Assembly: GCA_017304135.1 (NCBI GenBank)
Contig: JAFLBB010000013.1
Location: 25,675-89,674 of the forward strand
Reading direction: 5' to 3'
DNA length: 64,000 bases
Source of the DNA: Acidobacteriota bacterium
GTDB taxonomy: Bacteria; Acidobacteriota; Terriglobia; Bryobacterales; Bryobacteraceae
Of the stretch, positions 26,101 through 33,773 are shown piece by piece; within the stretch, counting starts at the first letter, position 1, and each line of letters starts with the position of its first letter. The notes under the pieces were generated by a model. That model was given only the letters and a program-made list of their open reading frames with translations, did not search any database and was not told where the DNA came from. A program made the position numbers and the translations under genes.

Positions 26101-26579
26101 TGCACGCCGGAGACGATTTTCACCAGATTGAAGACGTGGCGGCCATTGAGGGGCAGTTCCTCGATGCGGCGCCGTTCCACGACCGTGCCGACGTTTGAGT
26201 CCTCGGTCTGCACACGCGGGATCTCCGCCGTGACGTTCACACTCTCGGCGACGTCGCCGACCTGCAGGACGATATCGACACGCAGGCGCTGGGAAACTTC
26301 CAGGTTGAGTCCGGTTTGACGGAAGGACTTGAAACCGGGGGCGACGGCGGATAGCTCATAGCCACCCACCGGCAAGCTTGGGACAACGTAGACGCCATCG
26401 GATGAGCTGGCGCCGCGATAGTCCAGCCCGGTGGCGGTGGCCTTCAGGGTGACGGCCACGTTGGGCACGCCAGCGCCGGTGGAGTCTGTGATTGTGCCCG
26501 TGATGGTACCGAGCGGCGATTGCGCGAATAGGCCGGTCGCGCACAAAAGGAGGGATAGCAAACGGGTGCGATTCAACAT
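23115..26579 (-). CDS. TonB-dependent receptor, Oar/carboxypeptidase-regulatory type
   Basis: From the ATG at 26579 the 1154-residue protein begins MLNRTRLLSLLLCATGLFAQ (signal), then a carboxypeptidase-regulatory-like domain (GTITDSTGAGVPNVAVTLKA), a plug domain (IEELPLNGRHVFNLVKIVSG, RINGGPAYGNQFFLDGV, GGVVNVVTKSGGNQMHG) and a large beta barrel ending FGLRLSF with terminal Phe. It should sit in the outer membrane and import or bind large ligands with TonB energy. No SusD partner gene is present, as is usual for this group. The divergent gene at 26664 encodes a membrane-anchored regulator, a good candidate for its control. Confidence 0.92.
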   Translation of the reverse strand: MLNRTRLLSLLLCATGLFAQSPLGTITGTITDSTGAGVPNVAVTLKATATGLDYRGASSSDGVYVVPSLPVGGYELSAVAPGFKSFRQTGLNLEVSQRLRVDIVLQVGDVAESVNVTAEIPRVQTEDSNVGTVVERRRIEELPLNGRHVFNLVKIVSGVQPRSNTTDGFAEVSNQTFSQMRINGGPAYGNQFFLDGVSNSAAVHNEISVVPQTDTVEEFRVETNALKAEFGQTAGGVVNVVTKSGGNQMHGSLYEFVRNDAFDARNAFAITPDARTGRIKQVLRYNQFGGTFGGPVYIPKLYDGRNRTFFYTGYEQWRWVSSGSPRIGTVAPAEWRAGDFSNLLDGNGQAITLYDPASTLANPNGSGFVRQLLPGNVVPRSRMDPLALKVLPFHPTANAPSTNQFAPANNYSALIPSLSNQGIFTVRADHRFGDKDSIFFRYSSNRNTLDNRGWGLGPADPAARKDQRDNHNAIVNYSRLFGSSILNDLRVGVTRQNLPFLHPSFDEGWPAQLGYPSIIPQDQFPPVNISGLLTIGSSGFSGGRRAQQITQITDSVIITRGRHNFKTGFDLRWWRLSFINRLQPSGLFNFTGSLTNNPQRPAGTGSAMADFLLGEVASGNQGFRPFFQFRAIPLGVYFQDDWKVSRTLTLNLGLRYDVSIGPSELHNRYSSFDPYIANSSTGTSGQLLYAGTGGLPNNFVDTDKNNIGPRVGFAWDPRGDGKTAIRGGYGLIYLMLESGNAVPDNASAFGFSVDTPFVAPGAGPFKAFQFSQGPGFLLTPQGAAGGPNAFRGFGVRYQDRDAPAGYMQQWNFAIQRSLTKGVVISAVYAGSKGTKLFGSNYNVNQMDPKYFSEGLALQNLVANPFFGQITTGALSARTIARSQLLRPFPDYLNIETWGNNALSTTYHSFQMTVEKRFSDGISALLSYTNGKLISESFAIGGGNSGNSGVGDFRVGAYNRRLDRAIDNDDVSQRLVMSGLWELPIGRGRKLGTDMNRVANAVIGGWQLNGIWTLQSGLPLSVRGSNNFTGISYPDLVGDATLPSDQRTVARWFNTDAFRNPANFVIGNGPRTQPSTRGPGLNDLSFSLFKTFSFAERFKLEARAELFNAINHVNYNSPNTTFTPNAQGVNANNNFGRITSSLDARRAQFGLRLSF

Positions 26580-26582
26580 GGA

Positions 26583-26599
26583 TGTGGTCCTGTACCACA
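26583..26599. promoter_or_regulatory. Inverted repeat in the receptor/regulator intergenic region
   Basis: TGTGGT-CCTGT-ACCACA is a perfect six-base inverted repeat four bases upstream of the receptor start codon. It lies in the 84-base gap shared with the divergent regulator and is a candidate operator or leader hairpin. Confidence 0.4.
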
Positions 26600-26663
26600 A
26601 CATTCTGGGCTTGATTTTCGTGGCAGGGGGGATAGAATGGGGTCAGTTAACGGTTAAGAAGCT

Positions 26664-27950
26664 TTGGTTTCAAATGTTTCAGAGATCCAGTCCGAGTTAG
26701 AGCGGATCCTGGAAAGCCCTTGGCTGCGGGAGTCGGCCGCGCTGAAAGCGCTCCTCCGGTATGTTGTGGAGGAGACGGTTGCGGGTCGGCAGACGGGGCT
26801 GAAGGAGTACGCACTCGGCTTGGCGGTGTTCCATCGCCCGGGGGATTATGATCCCCGGAACGACGCCATCGTGCGCGTGCAGGCAAGCCAGCTGCGAAAG
26901 AAGTTGGCGGCCTATTACGAGAACGAGGGCCGGGGAACAACGCTTAAGATCGAGTTGCCACGGGGCGGGTATGTGCCCCAGTTTGTCGCCCAGACCAGCC
27001 ATGAGCTGGTGGTGGCCTCGGAAGGGACAACGGCGGTTCCAGCCGTGCCCGGACTGCCCGACCCCAGGCTGGCTGAGGTGGTGTTCGAGCGGAAGCATTT
27101 TGCCTGGGGCGCCTTCGCGCTCGGAGTCGCGGTGACACTGACGGCCGCAGTGCTGATCCGCTTGCCTGGCAGCGCCCCGCGACTGGAGGCGGGCGAGGTG
27201 GTGTGGAGGGGGTTCCTGGAGCCGAAGCGTCCCGTGGTGGTGAGCCTGGGTGTGCCCCTGTTCTTCAACGGTGGCGGCGGGCTCTATGTGCGTGACGTGC
27301 AAAAGAACCAGGGGAGCGAGCCGAGTGAACCGATCCGCAGGATCGAGGCGGCGCTGGGCACGCGGATGACGGTGCACGAAGACGTCTACACGGGAGTGGG
27401 CGAGGCCATGGGGATGGCGCGGGTAAGCCGGTGGCTGGACCGCCTGGGGCTCGATGTGACCGTGGCCAATTCGCATTTCCTGGGTGAGTCTGACCTCAAG
27501 GGAAAGAACCTGGTGGTGATCTCCTCCATGCGGTTTCAGACCCTGCTCAACGCTCGCGAGCTCCCCGTGGCGTTTCGCTTCGAGCCCGGCGCCGGTGGCG
27601 CCCTGATCAACGAGCGGCCGATTGGTGGAGAACAGAACCGCTACCTGCCGCGGAATGGTCCCGGCGTGGACAAGGCCCCAGGGCTGCTCACGGTGTACCC
27701 GGGCGAGTCACCAGGCACGCGCATCCTGTACGCCTCCGGAATGCACTCCTGGACGACCAACGGCGTGGCGCAGTACGCCATTCAGGAAGACCATCTGCTG
27801 GAGTTGGACCGGCGGCTGACGGCGGATCCCGCTGATGGCCCCAGGGGCAGGAAGTCACCGTACTTTCAAGTGCTGGTGGAGGTCGAGGGCAAGAACGACC
27901 AGGTGCGTCACGTGCAGTATGTCACGCACCGCTATCTGAAAATGGACTGA
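26664..27950 (+). CDS. Membrane-anchored regulator with acidobacterial CadC-like N-terminal domain
   Basis: From a TTG at 26664 (AAGAAG upstream) the 428-residue protein begins with a cytoplasmic segment: ILESPWLRESAALKALLRYV, LKEYALGLAVFHRPGDYDPR, NDAIVRVQASQLRKKLAAYY and IELPRGGYVPQF. I know this pattern from many Acidobacteriota proteins annotated as winged-helix/CadC-like transcriptional regulators. One membrane helix follows (WGAFALGVAVTLTAAVLIRL). The remaining 260 residues would be periplasmic and are not recognised as a named domain. It is divergent from the TonB-dependent receptor and may sense its ligand and control the cluster. Confidence 0.75.
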   Translation: MVSNVSEIQSELERILESPWLRESAALKALLRYVVEETVAGRQTGLKEYALGLAVFHRPGDYDPRNDAIVRVQASQLRKKLAAYYENEGRGTTLKIELPRGGYVPQFVAQTSHELVVASEGTTAVPAVPGLPDPRLAEVVFERKHFAWGAFALGVAVTLTAAVLIRLPGSAPRLEAGEVVWRGFLEPKRPVVVSLGVPLFFNGGGGLYVRDVQKNQGSEPSEPIRRIEAALGTRMTVHEDVYTGVGEAMGMARVSRWLDRLGLDVTVANSHFLGESDLKGKNLVVISSMRFQTLLNARELPVAFRFEPGAGGALINERPIGGEQNRYLPRNGPGVDKAPGLLTVYPGESPGTRILYASGMHSWTTNGVAQYAIQEDHLLELDRRLTADPADGPRGRKSPYFQVLVEVEGKNDQVRHVQYVTHRYLKMD

Positions 27951-27983
27951 GCCTTGACTCAGCGCTCGGGGTAGCGCGAGGGA

Positions 27984-28661
27984 TCAGCGCGCGCCAGCGC
28001 GAGCCACCTGGCTGGCGGTGGGTGAGGATTCCATCTCGGCACGGCTAAGGTCGAACCGGACCAGTTTTTCCCGCCACGAGATCTCGCACACGTGACGCCG
28101 CTCGACGGAGACCATCCTGTGCGGCCACCACTCGCCCAGCGCGATGCGCAGTCCGGGGATGGCCCAGTCGCCGTCGTCCACATAGAAGTCCTCAACAAAG
28201 CCGGCGAACCCCTCGCGCGACCAGGCGCGATACGTGGTCACCTCGCGGAAGCTGCGCAGGTGCGGATTGCCGTGCGCGGTGCCTTCCGTAGCCCCTTCCA
28301 CAGCCTCTGGCGGCGGGGTGAGCGTGTAGGGCTCCATGGTCCAATAGGCCGGCCAGCCGTAGTGAAGCTGCATGTCGATCTCGTGTTGCCGGGAAACGGG
28401 CGCGTCCATATCGATCGGCGGACTGTTGCGTACCTGCTCCTTGGTGAGAGGCACGCAGAACTTCCGCTTCTCCCAACCGGTGTGCATCACGATGCCGGCG
28501 GAAATCAGGACGCGGCGGCGGTGGAACCAGCGCCCCGTTTCGACGACAAGATAGCGGACCGTCCAATTCGCGTCATCGAAGTAGAAATCGTGGACCTTCC
28601 CCAGGTCGCCATCCTGTTCATGCATGGCGTAGCCGAGAAGCCCGTCGAGTGACCAGAGCAT
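27984..28661 (-). CDS. PRC-barrel domain protein (two barrels)
   Basis: The 225-residue protein has two PRC-barrel units: residues about 1-70 (LDGLLGYAMHEQDGDLGKVH, DFYFDDANWTVRYLVVETG) and 140-205 (FVEDFYVDDGDWAIPGLRIA). PRC barrels occur in photosystem reaction-centre H subunits and in RimM, and in many soil bacteria as stand-alone stress-linked proteins. The function here is unknown. There is no signal peptide. The gene is convergent with the regulator ending at 27950. The three hairpins at 28720-28830 separate it from the receptor upstream. Confidence 0.85.
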   Translation of the reverse strand: MLWSLDGLLGYAMHEQDGDLGKVHDFYFDDANWTVRYLVVETGRWFHRRRVLISAGIVMHTGWEKRKFCVPLTKEQVRNSPPIDMDAPVSRQHEIDMQLHYGWPAYWTMEPYTLTPPPEAVEGATEGTAHGNPHLRSFREVTTYRAWSREGFAGFVEDFYVDDGDWAIPGLRIALGEWWPHRMVSVERRHVCEISWREKLVRFDLSRAEMESSPTASQVARAGAR

Positions 28662-28719
28662 TGCGCCCCCATTCTAACCCCGGTGGAGGAAGCGCGGACC
28701 TGCCGCGGGAAAACAAATC

Positions 28720-28749
28720 GGGGCCTGGCGGATGGGTCAGCCAGGCCCC
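28720..28749 (-). terminator. Hairpin 1 of three: perfect 10-base stem with T-rich tail
   Basis: GGGGCCTGGC and GCCAGGCCCC form a perfect 10-base stem with a 10-base loop. On the minus strand it is followed by GATTTGTTTT, a convincing intrinsic terminator for the operon that ends at 28843. Confidence 0.8.
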
Positions 28750-28764
28750 TGGGGAAAAAGGGTT

Positions 28765-28792
28765 GGGCGTGACCTGGGGAGAAGTCACGCCC
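28765..28792 (-). terminator. Hairpin 2 of three: perfect 9-base stem with T-run
   Basis: GGGCGTGAC and GTCACGCCC pair perfectly around a 10-base loop, and on the minus strand AACCCTTTTT follows. This is the best placed terminator, 51 bases after the stop of the receptor gene. Confidence 0.8.
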
Positions 28793-28793
28793 G

Positions 28794-28830
28794 CTTGCCG
28801 TGGCCAGGGTGGGTGGTTGGCCGCGGCAAG
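28794..28830 (-). terminator. Hairpin 3 of three, closest to the receptor stop codon
   Basis: CTTGCCGTGGCCA (28794-28806) pairs with TTGGCCGCGGCAAG (28817-28830) with one G-U-type position. It has no T-run and begins 12 bases after the stop codon, so it may protect the mRNA end rather than stop transcription. Confidence 0.55.
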
Positions 28831-28842
28831 AACTCATGGAAC

Positions 28843-31827
28843 TCAGAACGAGAAGCGAAGCGACAGCTCAATGCGCCGGTTGGGACCTTCGCCGCCTCCA
28901 CCGCCGGGGCCGAAACCGCCTGCTGTCGAAGTAGATATGCCGAACAACGGTGAGCTTAGGTTACCGTTCGGAGTTGATAAATTCACAGTATTCAAAAGGT
29001 TGCGCGCCTGGATGGAGAGCGTGAGGTTGTACTTCTTGCGCGAACTGCCTCCGCCAAACATGCCCATCGGCCCGCCGGGACCACCACCAGGGCCGCCGCG
29101 CATCCCGCCACCACCACCACGCATGCCGGGTCCGCCACCGCCCGGACCGCCACCGCCAGGGCCGCCGCCCGGAGGCGGGCCCATCGGCATCTCTCCAGGT
29201 CCACCTTCGGCGCGCTCGGCGTTGTCGCCAAAGCTCCACGTCTTGCCAAGGCGCATGTTGAGCGAGAACTGGCCGGGGCCGCGGGCGTAGTTGCGGGGAA
29301 TGATGATGTCGTTTGCTCCGGGGTTGGTTTGGAAGGCGCCGTAGATGGTCTGGATCACGCCCGGCGCTGACAAATTCGTTGCAAAGGCCGGGCGGTCGAG
29401 GAATTGCGAGTCGCCGTTGGTGTCGCGGCCGGTGACGATGTTGAAGGGCGCGCCCGAGGAGACCATCAGGAAGGGGTTCAGCGAGATGCCCCACTTGACG
29501 TTGAGCGAGCCGCCCATCACAACGCGGTGCCGCGTATCCATGCGCGACGGGCCCCACTCGGTGGCCAGATTGTACGGGTCGGCGGGCGAGCTGCCGGACC
29601 CGTCCGTGTCGCTGCGCGCATAGTTCAGCAGATAGAAGCCGAAGAGGCTCACGTAACGGCTGAAGCGCGTGTTGAAGTTCGTCATGATCTGGTGCTGGCG
29701 GCTGAAGCCGGTGGACTCGGACAGAAAGATATTGCCGATGTTGCCATACGGCCGCGTGCCGTCGGCGTAGGGCGAGTTGATGTTGCGTGAGCGCAGCATG
29801 TTCACACCGCGGCTGAAAATGTAGTTCACCGCCATGGTCGTGCTCTTGGGCAACTGGCGCTCAATGCCCGCTGAGGACTGGATCAGGTAGCCGGCCTTGA
29901 TGTCGCCGGCCAGTTGGCGAATCGTCAGCACGTTGGCAAAGGGGGCCAGCTCGCTCACCGCCGGCGTGGTGGGGAAGAAGTCCGGATTGGGAACGATGTA
30001 GTTCACCTGGTTGGTGCCGTTGAAGCGCAGGGCGTTCAGCGTGAGGCCTTCGCCGACTCGGTCATAGAAGACGCCGCTGCCGATGCGCAGCACGGTCTTG
30101 GTGGCCTTGCCGTTGCGGCCGTCCAGCGCGTAGGCGAGCCCAAAGCGCGGGGCGAAGTTGTTGTGGTTCGAGATATTGGTCTGGTCTTCCCAGCGCAGGC
30201 CGCCACTCAAGGTGAGGCGGGCCGAGGCGCGCCAGTCCCAGGCGCCGAACAGCCCGGCATCCCACTGGGAGACGGAGGCGGCCGGGTTGCCGCCGTTGAT
30301 GGTGAGCTGGCTCGCGCCGCCGCCGAGCGCACGGATCTGCGCGGGCGTGAAGCCCAGGCTCTGGAAGTAGAGCGTGCGACGGTAGCGTTCGAGCGAGGTG
30401 ATCTGCACCAGCGTGGCGCCTCCGATCACCTGGTTGTTGGCATCCAGCGCCGGAGCCTGGCCGCCCGCGAAGGAGTAGGTGCCGCCGAAATTGTTCGGCG
30501 AAATGTCGTCGAGCGAACCGCCGCGCACGCGTCCGCCAAACTTGAACGAGTGCCGGCCCATGATGTAGCTGGTGGAGTTGTTGAACTCAAAGCGCGTCGA
30601 GCGCTGGTCGGCCAGGCCCGTCTGCGCCCCGCCGCCGTTGAAAGCGTCCAGGACGTTGATGGCAGCCAGCGTGTTGTCGCCGTCCTGAATCATCGTCGAG
30701 CGGTTGTACATGAAGCGGAACTCGTTCACCGAACGGGCGCTCAGCACGGCCGTCTCCGTCAGTTGGATCGAGTGGTCACGGTCCCGCGTGTTGTAGGCGC
30801 GGCTGGGCAGGGCAAACTGCCCCACGCCCCGGTTGTCCGAGTTCATCGGCGAATAGGCGTAGCGCAGAATCAGCGTGTGCTTCTCGCTGAGGGCGTAATC
30901 CAGCCGCGGGGAAATCGAATAGCGCGTCTGCGGCGTCACGATCGCCTGCTGGAACGGCGTTGGGATCAGCTCCGTGTTGAGGATCGTCGCATTCACCACG
31001 GCGTTCTCGTCCACGTTGCGGCCTTCGATATCGAGGCCAAACGAGGCCTTCTTGCTGATCGGGCCTGAGATGCGGCCGCCATACATGCGCGTCTGGTAGG
31101 GCGGTTTGTTTGTCGCGAACGGGTTGCGCGAGTTGAGTGACTCGTCGCTGAAGTTGAAGAAGAGGTCGCCGCGGAACTTGTCCGAGCCGGGCTTGGTGAG
31201 AATCTCAATGCGGCCGAAGCCAATGCGGTCAAACTCGGCAGAGTAGGGGTTGCGGTTGATGCGGATCTCGCGAATCGACGATTTCGGGGGCATCTTGCCG
31301 CCCGTGAAGCCGTCGATGTAGATCTGGCCGCCGTTGGGCCCCGCACCCGGCCCAGCCAGCGCCTGCAATTCATCGGCAAGCGTATCGGGGTCGTCGGAGA
31401 AGCTCTTCAAATCCTCAGCCTTCAGCGTGATCGCCCCGGCGTTGTCCAACGGATCCGTCGTAACCCCCGCCACTTCGTCCTGAATATCCACCTTTTCGGC
31501 CTGTGTGGCGATCGTCATCTGCACATCGAAGGTGAGCATGCTGTTGATCTCCACTGCTTCGAGCGCATACGGCGTGAAGCCCTTCGACTGCACAACCAGC
31601 GTGTAGTTGCCGGGCCGCGCGACGCGCACCTCAAACGAGCCGGTCTCGTTTGTGGTGGTGCGCTGCTCGCGGCCGCCCCCATCGCGCAGGCGAACATCGG
31701 CCTTGGGAATTACCGCGCCCGAAGGGTCGGTCACCTTGCCGCGGATGCCCGCGACCTGCGCCACGGCGGACACGGCAACCAGCACCGCCAACACCGCCAG
31801 AGTTAAGAAGGAACGTAGAAAGTTCAT
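28843..31827 (-). CDS. TonB-dependent receptor-like outer membrane protein with Gly/Pro-rich insert
   Basis: From the ATG at 31827 the 994-residue protein begins MNFLRSFLTLAVLAVLVAVS (signal), then a carboxypeptidase-regulatory domain (GKVTDPSGAVIPKADVRLRD), a plug (ELQALAGPGAGPNGGQIYID, GFGRIEILTKPGSDKFRGDL) and a barrel. Near the C-terminus a low-complexity block rich in GPPPGGGPGGGGPGG and MRGGPGGG interrupts the last strands, and a second short one (GGFGPGGGGGEG) precedes the terminal LSLRFSF. It is the last gene of a three-gene operon whose members all carry such Gly/Pro blocks. A surface loop or periplasmic turn made of Gly/Pro could serve protein-protein contact. Confidence 0.87.
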   Translation of the reverse strand: MNFLRSFLTLAVLAVLVAVSAVAQVAGIRGKVTDPSGAVIPKADVRLRDGGGREQRTTTNETGSFEVRVARPGNYTLVVQSKGFTPYALEAVEINSMLTFDVQMTIATQAEKVDIQDEVAGVTTDPLDNAGAITLKAEDLKSFSDDPDTLADELQALAGPGAGPNGGQIYIDGFTGGKMPPKSSIREIRINRNPYSAEFDRIGFGRIEILTKPGSDKFRGDLFFNFSDESLNSRNPFATNKPPYQTRMYGGRISGPISKKASFGLDIEGRNVDENAVVNATILNTELIPTPFQQAIVTPQTRYSISPRLDYALSEKHTLILRYAYSPMNSDNRGVGQFALPSRAYNTRDRDHSIQLTETAVLSARSVNEFRFMYNRSTMIQDGDNTLAAINVLDAFNGGGAQTGLADQRSTRFEFNNSTSYIMGRHSFKFGGRVRGGSLDDISPNNFGGTYSFAGGQAPALDANNQVIGGATLVQITSLERYRRTLYFQSLGFTPAQIRALGGGASQLTINGGNPAASVSQWDAGLFGAWDWRASARLTLSGGLRWEDQTNISNHNNFAPRFGLAYALDGRNGKATKTVLRIGSGVFYDRVGEGLTLNALRFNGTNQVNYIVPNPDFFPTTPAVSELAPFANVLTIRQLAGDIKAGYLIQSSAGIERQLPKSTTMAVNYIFSRGVNMLRSRNINSPYADGTRPYGNIGNIFLSESTGFSRQHQIMTNFNTRFSRYVSLFGFYLLNYARSDTDGSGSSPADPYNLATEWGPSRMDTRHRVVMGGSLNVKWGISLNPFLMVSSGAPFNIVTGRDTNGDSQFLDRPAFATNLSAPGVIQTIYGAFQTNPGANDIIIPRNYARGPGQFSLNMRLGKTWSFGDNAERAEGGPGEMPMGPPPGGGPGGGGPGGGGPGMRGGGGGMRGGPGGGPGGPMGMFGGGSSRKKYNLTLSIQARNLLNTVNLSTPNGNLSSPLFGISTSTAGGFGPGGGGGEGPNRRIELSLRFSF

Positions 31828-31862
31828 AAGAGGACCTGCAAGTACGCGTGCCATTCCTGTTT

Positions 31863-33122
31863 TCACGGCATCATGCCGATGCCAAGCCCACCGAGTCCGC
31901 CTTCACCGCCGCCCGCGCCACCGCCCATGCCCCCCGCGCCACCAATGGAGAGCCCTGTACCGGCGCGCATTTGCGCGGCCTGCTGGCTGGCTGCCAGCAT
32001 GTCGAGAATGGGTTGAGCGCCGGCAAGCAGAGTGATGGCCGTGTAGTCATCCTGCCTGGCGCCGAGTGTGCTGGCGACGATCACAGTGTCGCCAGGTTTG
32101 AGCGAGGCAAAGTCCGTCGCCGGCATGCGGTCAAGCATGTTGGCGATGTCGGGGGGACCACCGCCAGGCCGGAATCCACCTGGCCCGCCCGGTCCCATAC
32201 CAGGGCCGCCCGCTGCGGGACCGCCCGGACCCGCACCCGCGCGAGGTCCGCCGGCCATTCCAGGCCCGGTCTGTGCGCCTGCGGCGCCAGGGCCGCTAGC
32301 GCCAGGCCCGCCCGTGCGCGCCATACCGCCGCCCATTTGCGACATACGCGCCATCATCATCCCCATCTGCGGTGGTACGGTTTTCAGCGTGGAATCGTCG
32401 GTGGCCCGCACGGTGAGGAGCTTCTTACCATCCACTTCTTTCAATTGCAGCGATTTTGCGGCCGCATCGACACTGGTCACTGTGCCGGCAAAGGTGCGGA
32501 AGGTGCCAAACACCAGACGTTCGGCGGCCAACTTCGCATTGGCGTCATCCTTCACGCCCAGCGCGCGCAACTGGTCACCCTTCTTCACCTCACCGAGGCT
32601 GCTCGTCACCGCATCTGTGAACTTCACCGAATCCGGAGCGTAGCGCTTGATCTCGGTCGTTTCGGCAGTGGTCACGGTGAAGGTCTTCGTCTCCATGCCC
32701 ACGCGCGTGCGGAGTTTCACCTGGTGGTCCTTCACATCGACGGACTCCACCACGCCGAACACGCCGCGATCGCGCCACATTTGCCGTTCCGCATCGTTCT
32801 TCTGGCTGATTTCGCGGGCCGTCATGATGATGAGCGAGTCGGCCAGCACGCCGCCCTCAGCTGTCGTGCCGCGCACGATCACCCGGTCACCGGGCTGCAA
32901 ATCGGCGAGCGTGATCGCCTGCGCTTTGCTCAGGTCACGCTCGCCGGGAGCTACTTTCTGGATCTTGGCCTGGGGCGTGGGCAGGACCATCGTCTCCTGT
33001 CCCTGCTCGGACCTCACCTGGATCGCCTTGCCATCGTTGCCGGTGATCGTTCCCAGCAGCCGGGCCGGCTGTTGAGCGGCCAGCGTCAGCGTGGCGGCGA
33101 GCAGTAGGGTGATGGTCTTCAT
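31863..33122 (-). CDS. Exported DUF5666-like protein with long Gly/Pro/Ala region
   Basis: The 419-residue protein has a signal peptide (MKTITLLLAATLTLAAQQ) and repeated small beta domains, each with a phrase such as LADLQPGDRVIVRG, GEVKKGDQLRALGV and ASLKPGDTVIVAS. This resembles the DUF5666 (OB-like) modules frequent in soil bacteria. Between the second and third units, roughly residues 270-335, lies a stretch of Gly, Pro, Ala and Met (GPGMGPGGPGGFRPGGGPP), and the C-terminus is again Gly-rich (GGAGGMGGGAGGGEGGLGG). The function is unknown. It is 30 bases downstream of the CpxP-like gene and 35 bases upstream of the receptor. Confidence 0.75.
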   Translation of the reverse strand: MKTITLLLAATLTLAAQQPARLLGTITGNDGKAIQVRSEQGQETMVLPTPQAKIQKVAPGERDLSKAQAITLADLQPGDRVIVRGTTAEGGVLADSLIIMTAREISQKNDAERQMWRDRGVFGVVESVDVKDHQVKLRTRVGMETKTFTVTTAETTEIKRYAPDSVKFTDAVTSSLGEVKKGDQLRALGVKDDANAKLAAERLVFGTFRTFAGTVTSVDAAAKSLQLKEVDGKKLLTVRATDDSTLKTVPPQMGMMMARMSQMGGGMARTGGPGASGPGAAGAQTGPGMAGGPRAGAGPGGPAAGGPGMGPGGPGGFRPGGGPPDIANMLDRMPATDFASLKPGDTVIVASTLGARQDDYTAITLLAGAQPILDMLAASQQAAQMRAGTGLSIGGAGGMGGGAGGGEGGLGGLGIGMMP

Positions 33123-33152
33123 TGCGGTGTGCCTCAGGCGCGGGATCAGCGG

Positions 33153-33614
33153 TTACTGCTGCGGAGGAGGGCCGCCCTTACGGCCGCCGGGGCCGCCAGG
33201 TCCACCCGGGCCGCCCGGCCCAAAGCCGCGGCGTTCGCCCATCATCTTCTTGTACTCAGCCTGCTGTTCGGTGGTGAGCACTTCGTTGATCTTCTTCGCC
33301 GTTGTTTCGCGGCTCTCGCGCATCGCCGCCATCATCTCCTCGGTGGGAGGCGTGCCCGGCTCCATCTTCTCGCGCATCGCCATCATGTTCTTGGCCGATT
33401 CGGCGAGGATTGGCTTCACCTTGGCTTCCTGCTCGGCGGTGAGCTTCAGCCGGTCCTTCATCTCGTCCAACTGCCGCTGCACCATCTGGCCGCCGCCCAT
33501 CGGCCCCTTCTGCGCGCCGTCGGGGCGCTGCGACATCACCACGCCCACACTGCACACCAGAGCCAAGCCGGCCATCACTGTCGTTTGGATCTTCAACCAG
33601 GTATCTTGTTTCAT
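33153..33614 (-). CDS. CpxP/Spy-like periplasmic protein with GGP tail
   Basis: From the ATG at 33614 (AAGGAGG 10 bases upstream) the 153-residue protein begins MKQDTWLKIQTTVMAGLALV (signal). Its helical core contains two LTxxQ-type motifs, LKLTAEQEAKVKPIL and VLTTEQQAEYKKMM, the hallmark of the Spy/CpxP family. These proteins are periplasmic chaperones or adaptors; E. coli CpxP dampens the CpxA kinase. The C-terminus is a GGPGGPGGPGG repeat ending KGGPPPQQ, absent from classical members. It is divergent from a CpxR/CpxA-like pair across a gap carrying GTAAA repeats, so regulation by that pair is likely. Confidence 0.85.
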   Translation of the reverse strand: MKQDTWLKIQTTVMAGLALVCSVGVVMSQRPDGAQKGPMGGGQMVQRQLDEMKDRLKLTAEQEAKVKPILAESAKNMMAMREKMEPGTPPTEEMMAAMRESRETTAKKINEVLTTEQQAEYKKMMGERRGFGPGGPGGPGGPGGRKGGPPPQQ

Positions 33615-33659
33615 TTCGTGCCGGCCTCCTTGTGGCCAAGTCCAGAGTCGCAGGGCAAC

Positions 33660-33711
33660 GTAAATGTTGTGTGTGGCCGATTGTAGGTTTGTGTAAAGGT
33701 TGGGTAAATGT
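33660..33711. promoter_or_regulatory. Phased GTAAA repeats resembling CpxR boxes
   Basis: GTAAA occurs at 33660, 33693 and 33704, at offsets 0, 33 and 44, all multiples of 11 bases and so on one helix face. The last two form GTAAA-N6-GTAAA, close to the E. coli CpxR site GTAAA-N5-GTAAA. The first and third extend to GTAAATGT. They lie in the 159-base gap between the CpxP-like gene and the response regulator and are the expected binding sites of that regulator. Confidence 0.6.
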
Positions 33712-33773
33712 CGGGCAGCGCGCAAGTTGAGTGTGTACTATCGAATTGGGCGAGAGAGGATGAAAGGCCGAAG

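Noticed and set aside
23019..26198. A 1059-codon open frame opposite the TonB-dependent receptor
   Set aside because: It is antisense to a well supported gene. High GC and codon bias leave the opposite strand free of stops; the protein has no recognisable domains and a biased Val/Ala/Gly/Glu composition.
29050..29200. Short repeated GGN/CCN units that look like a tandem repeat array
   Set aside because: They are codons for Gly/Pro-rich protein segments, irregular in unit length, without the constant repeats and spacers of a CRISPR array.
31848..33107. A 419-codon plus-strand frame opposite the DUF5666-like gene
   Set aside because: The minus-strand protein has a signal peptide and domain repeats; the plus-strand frame has none.
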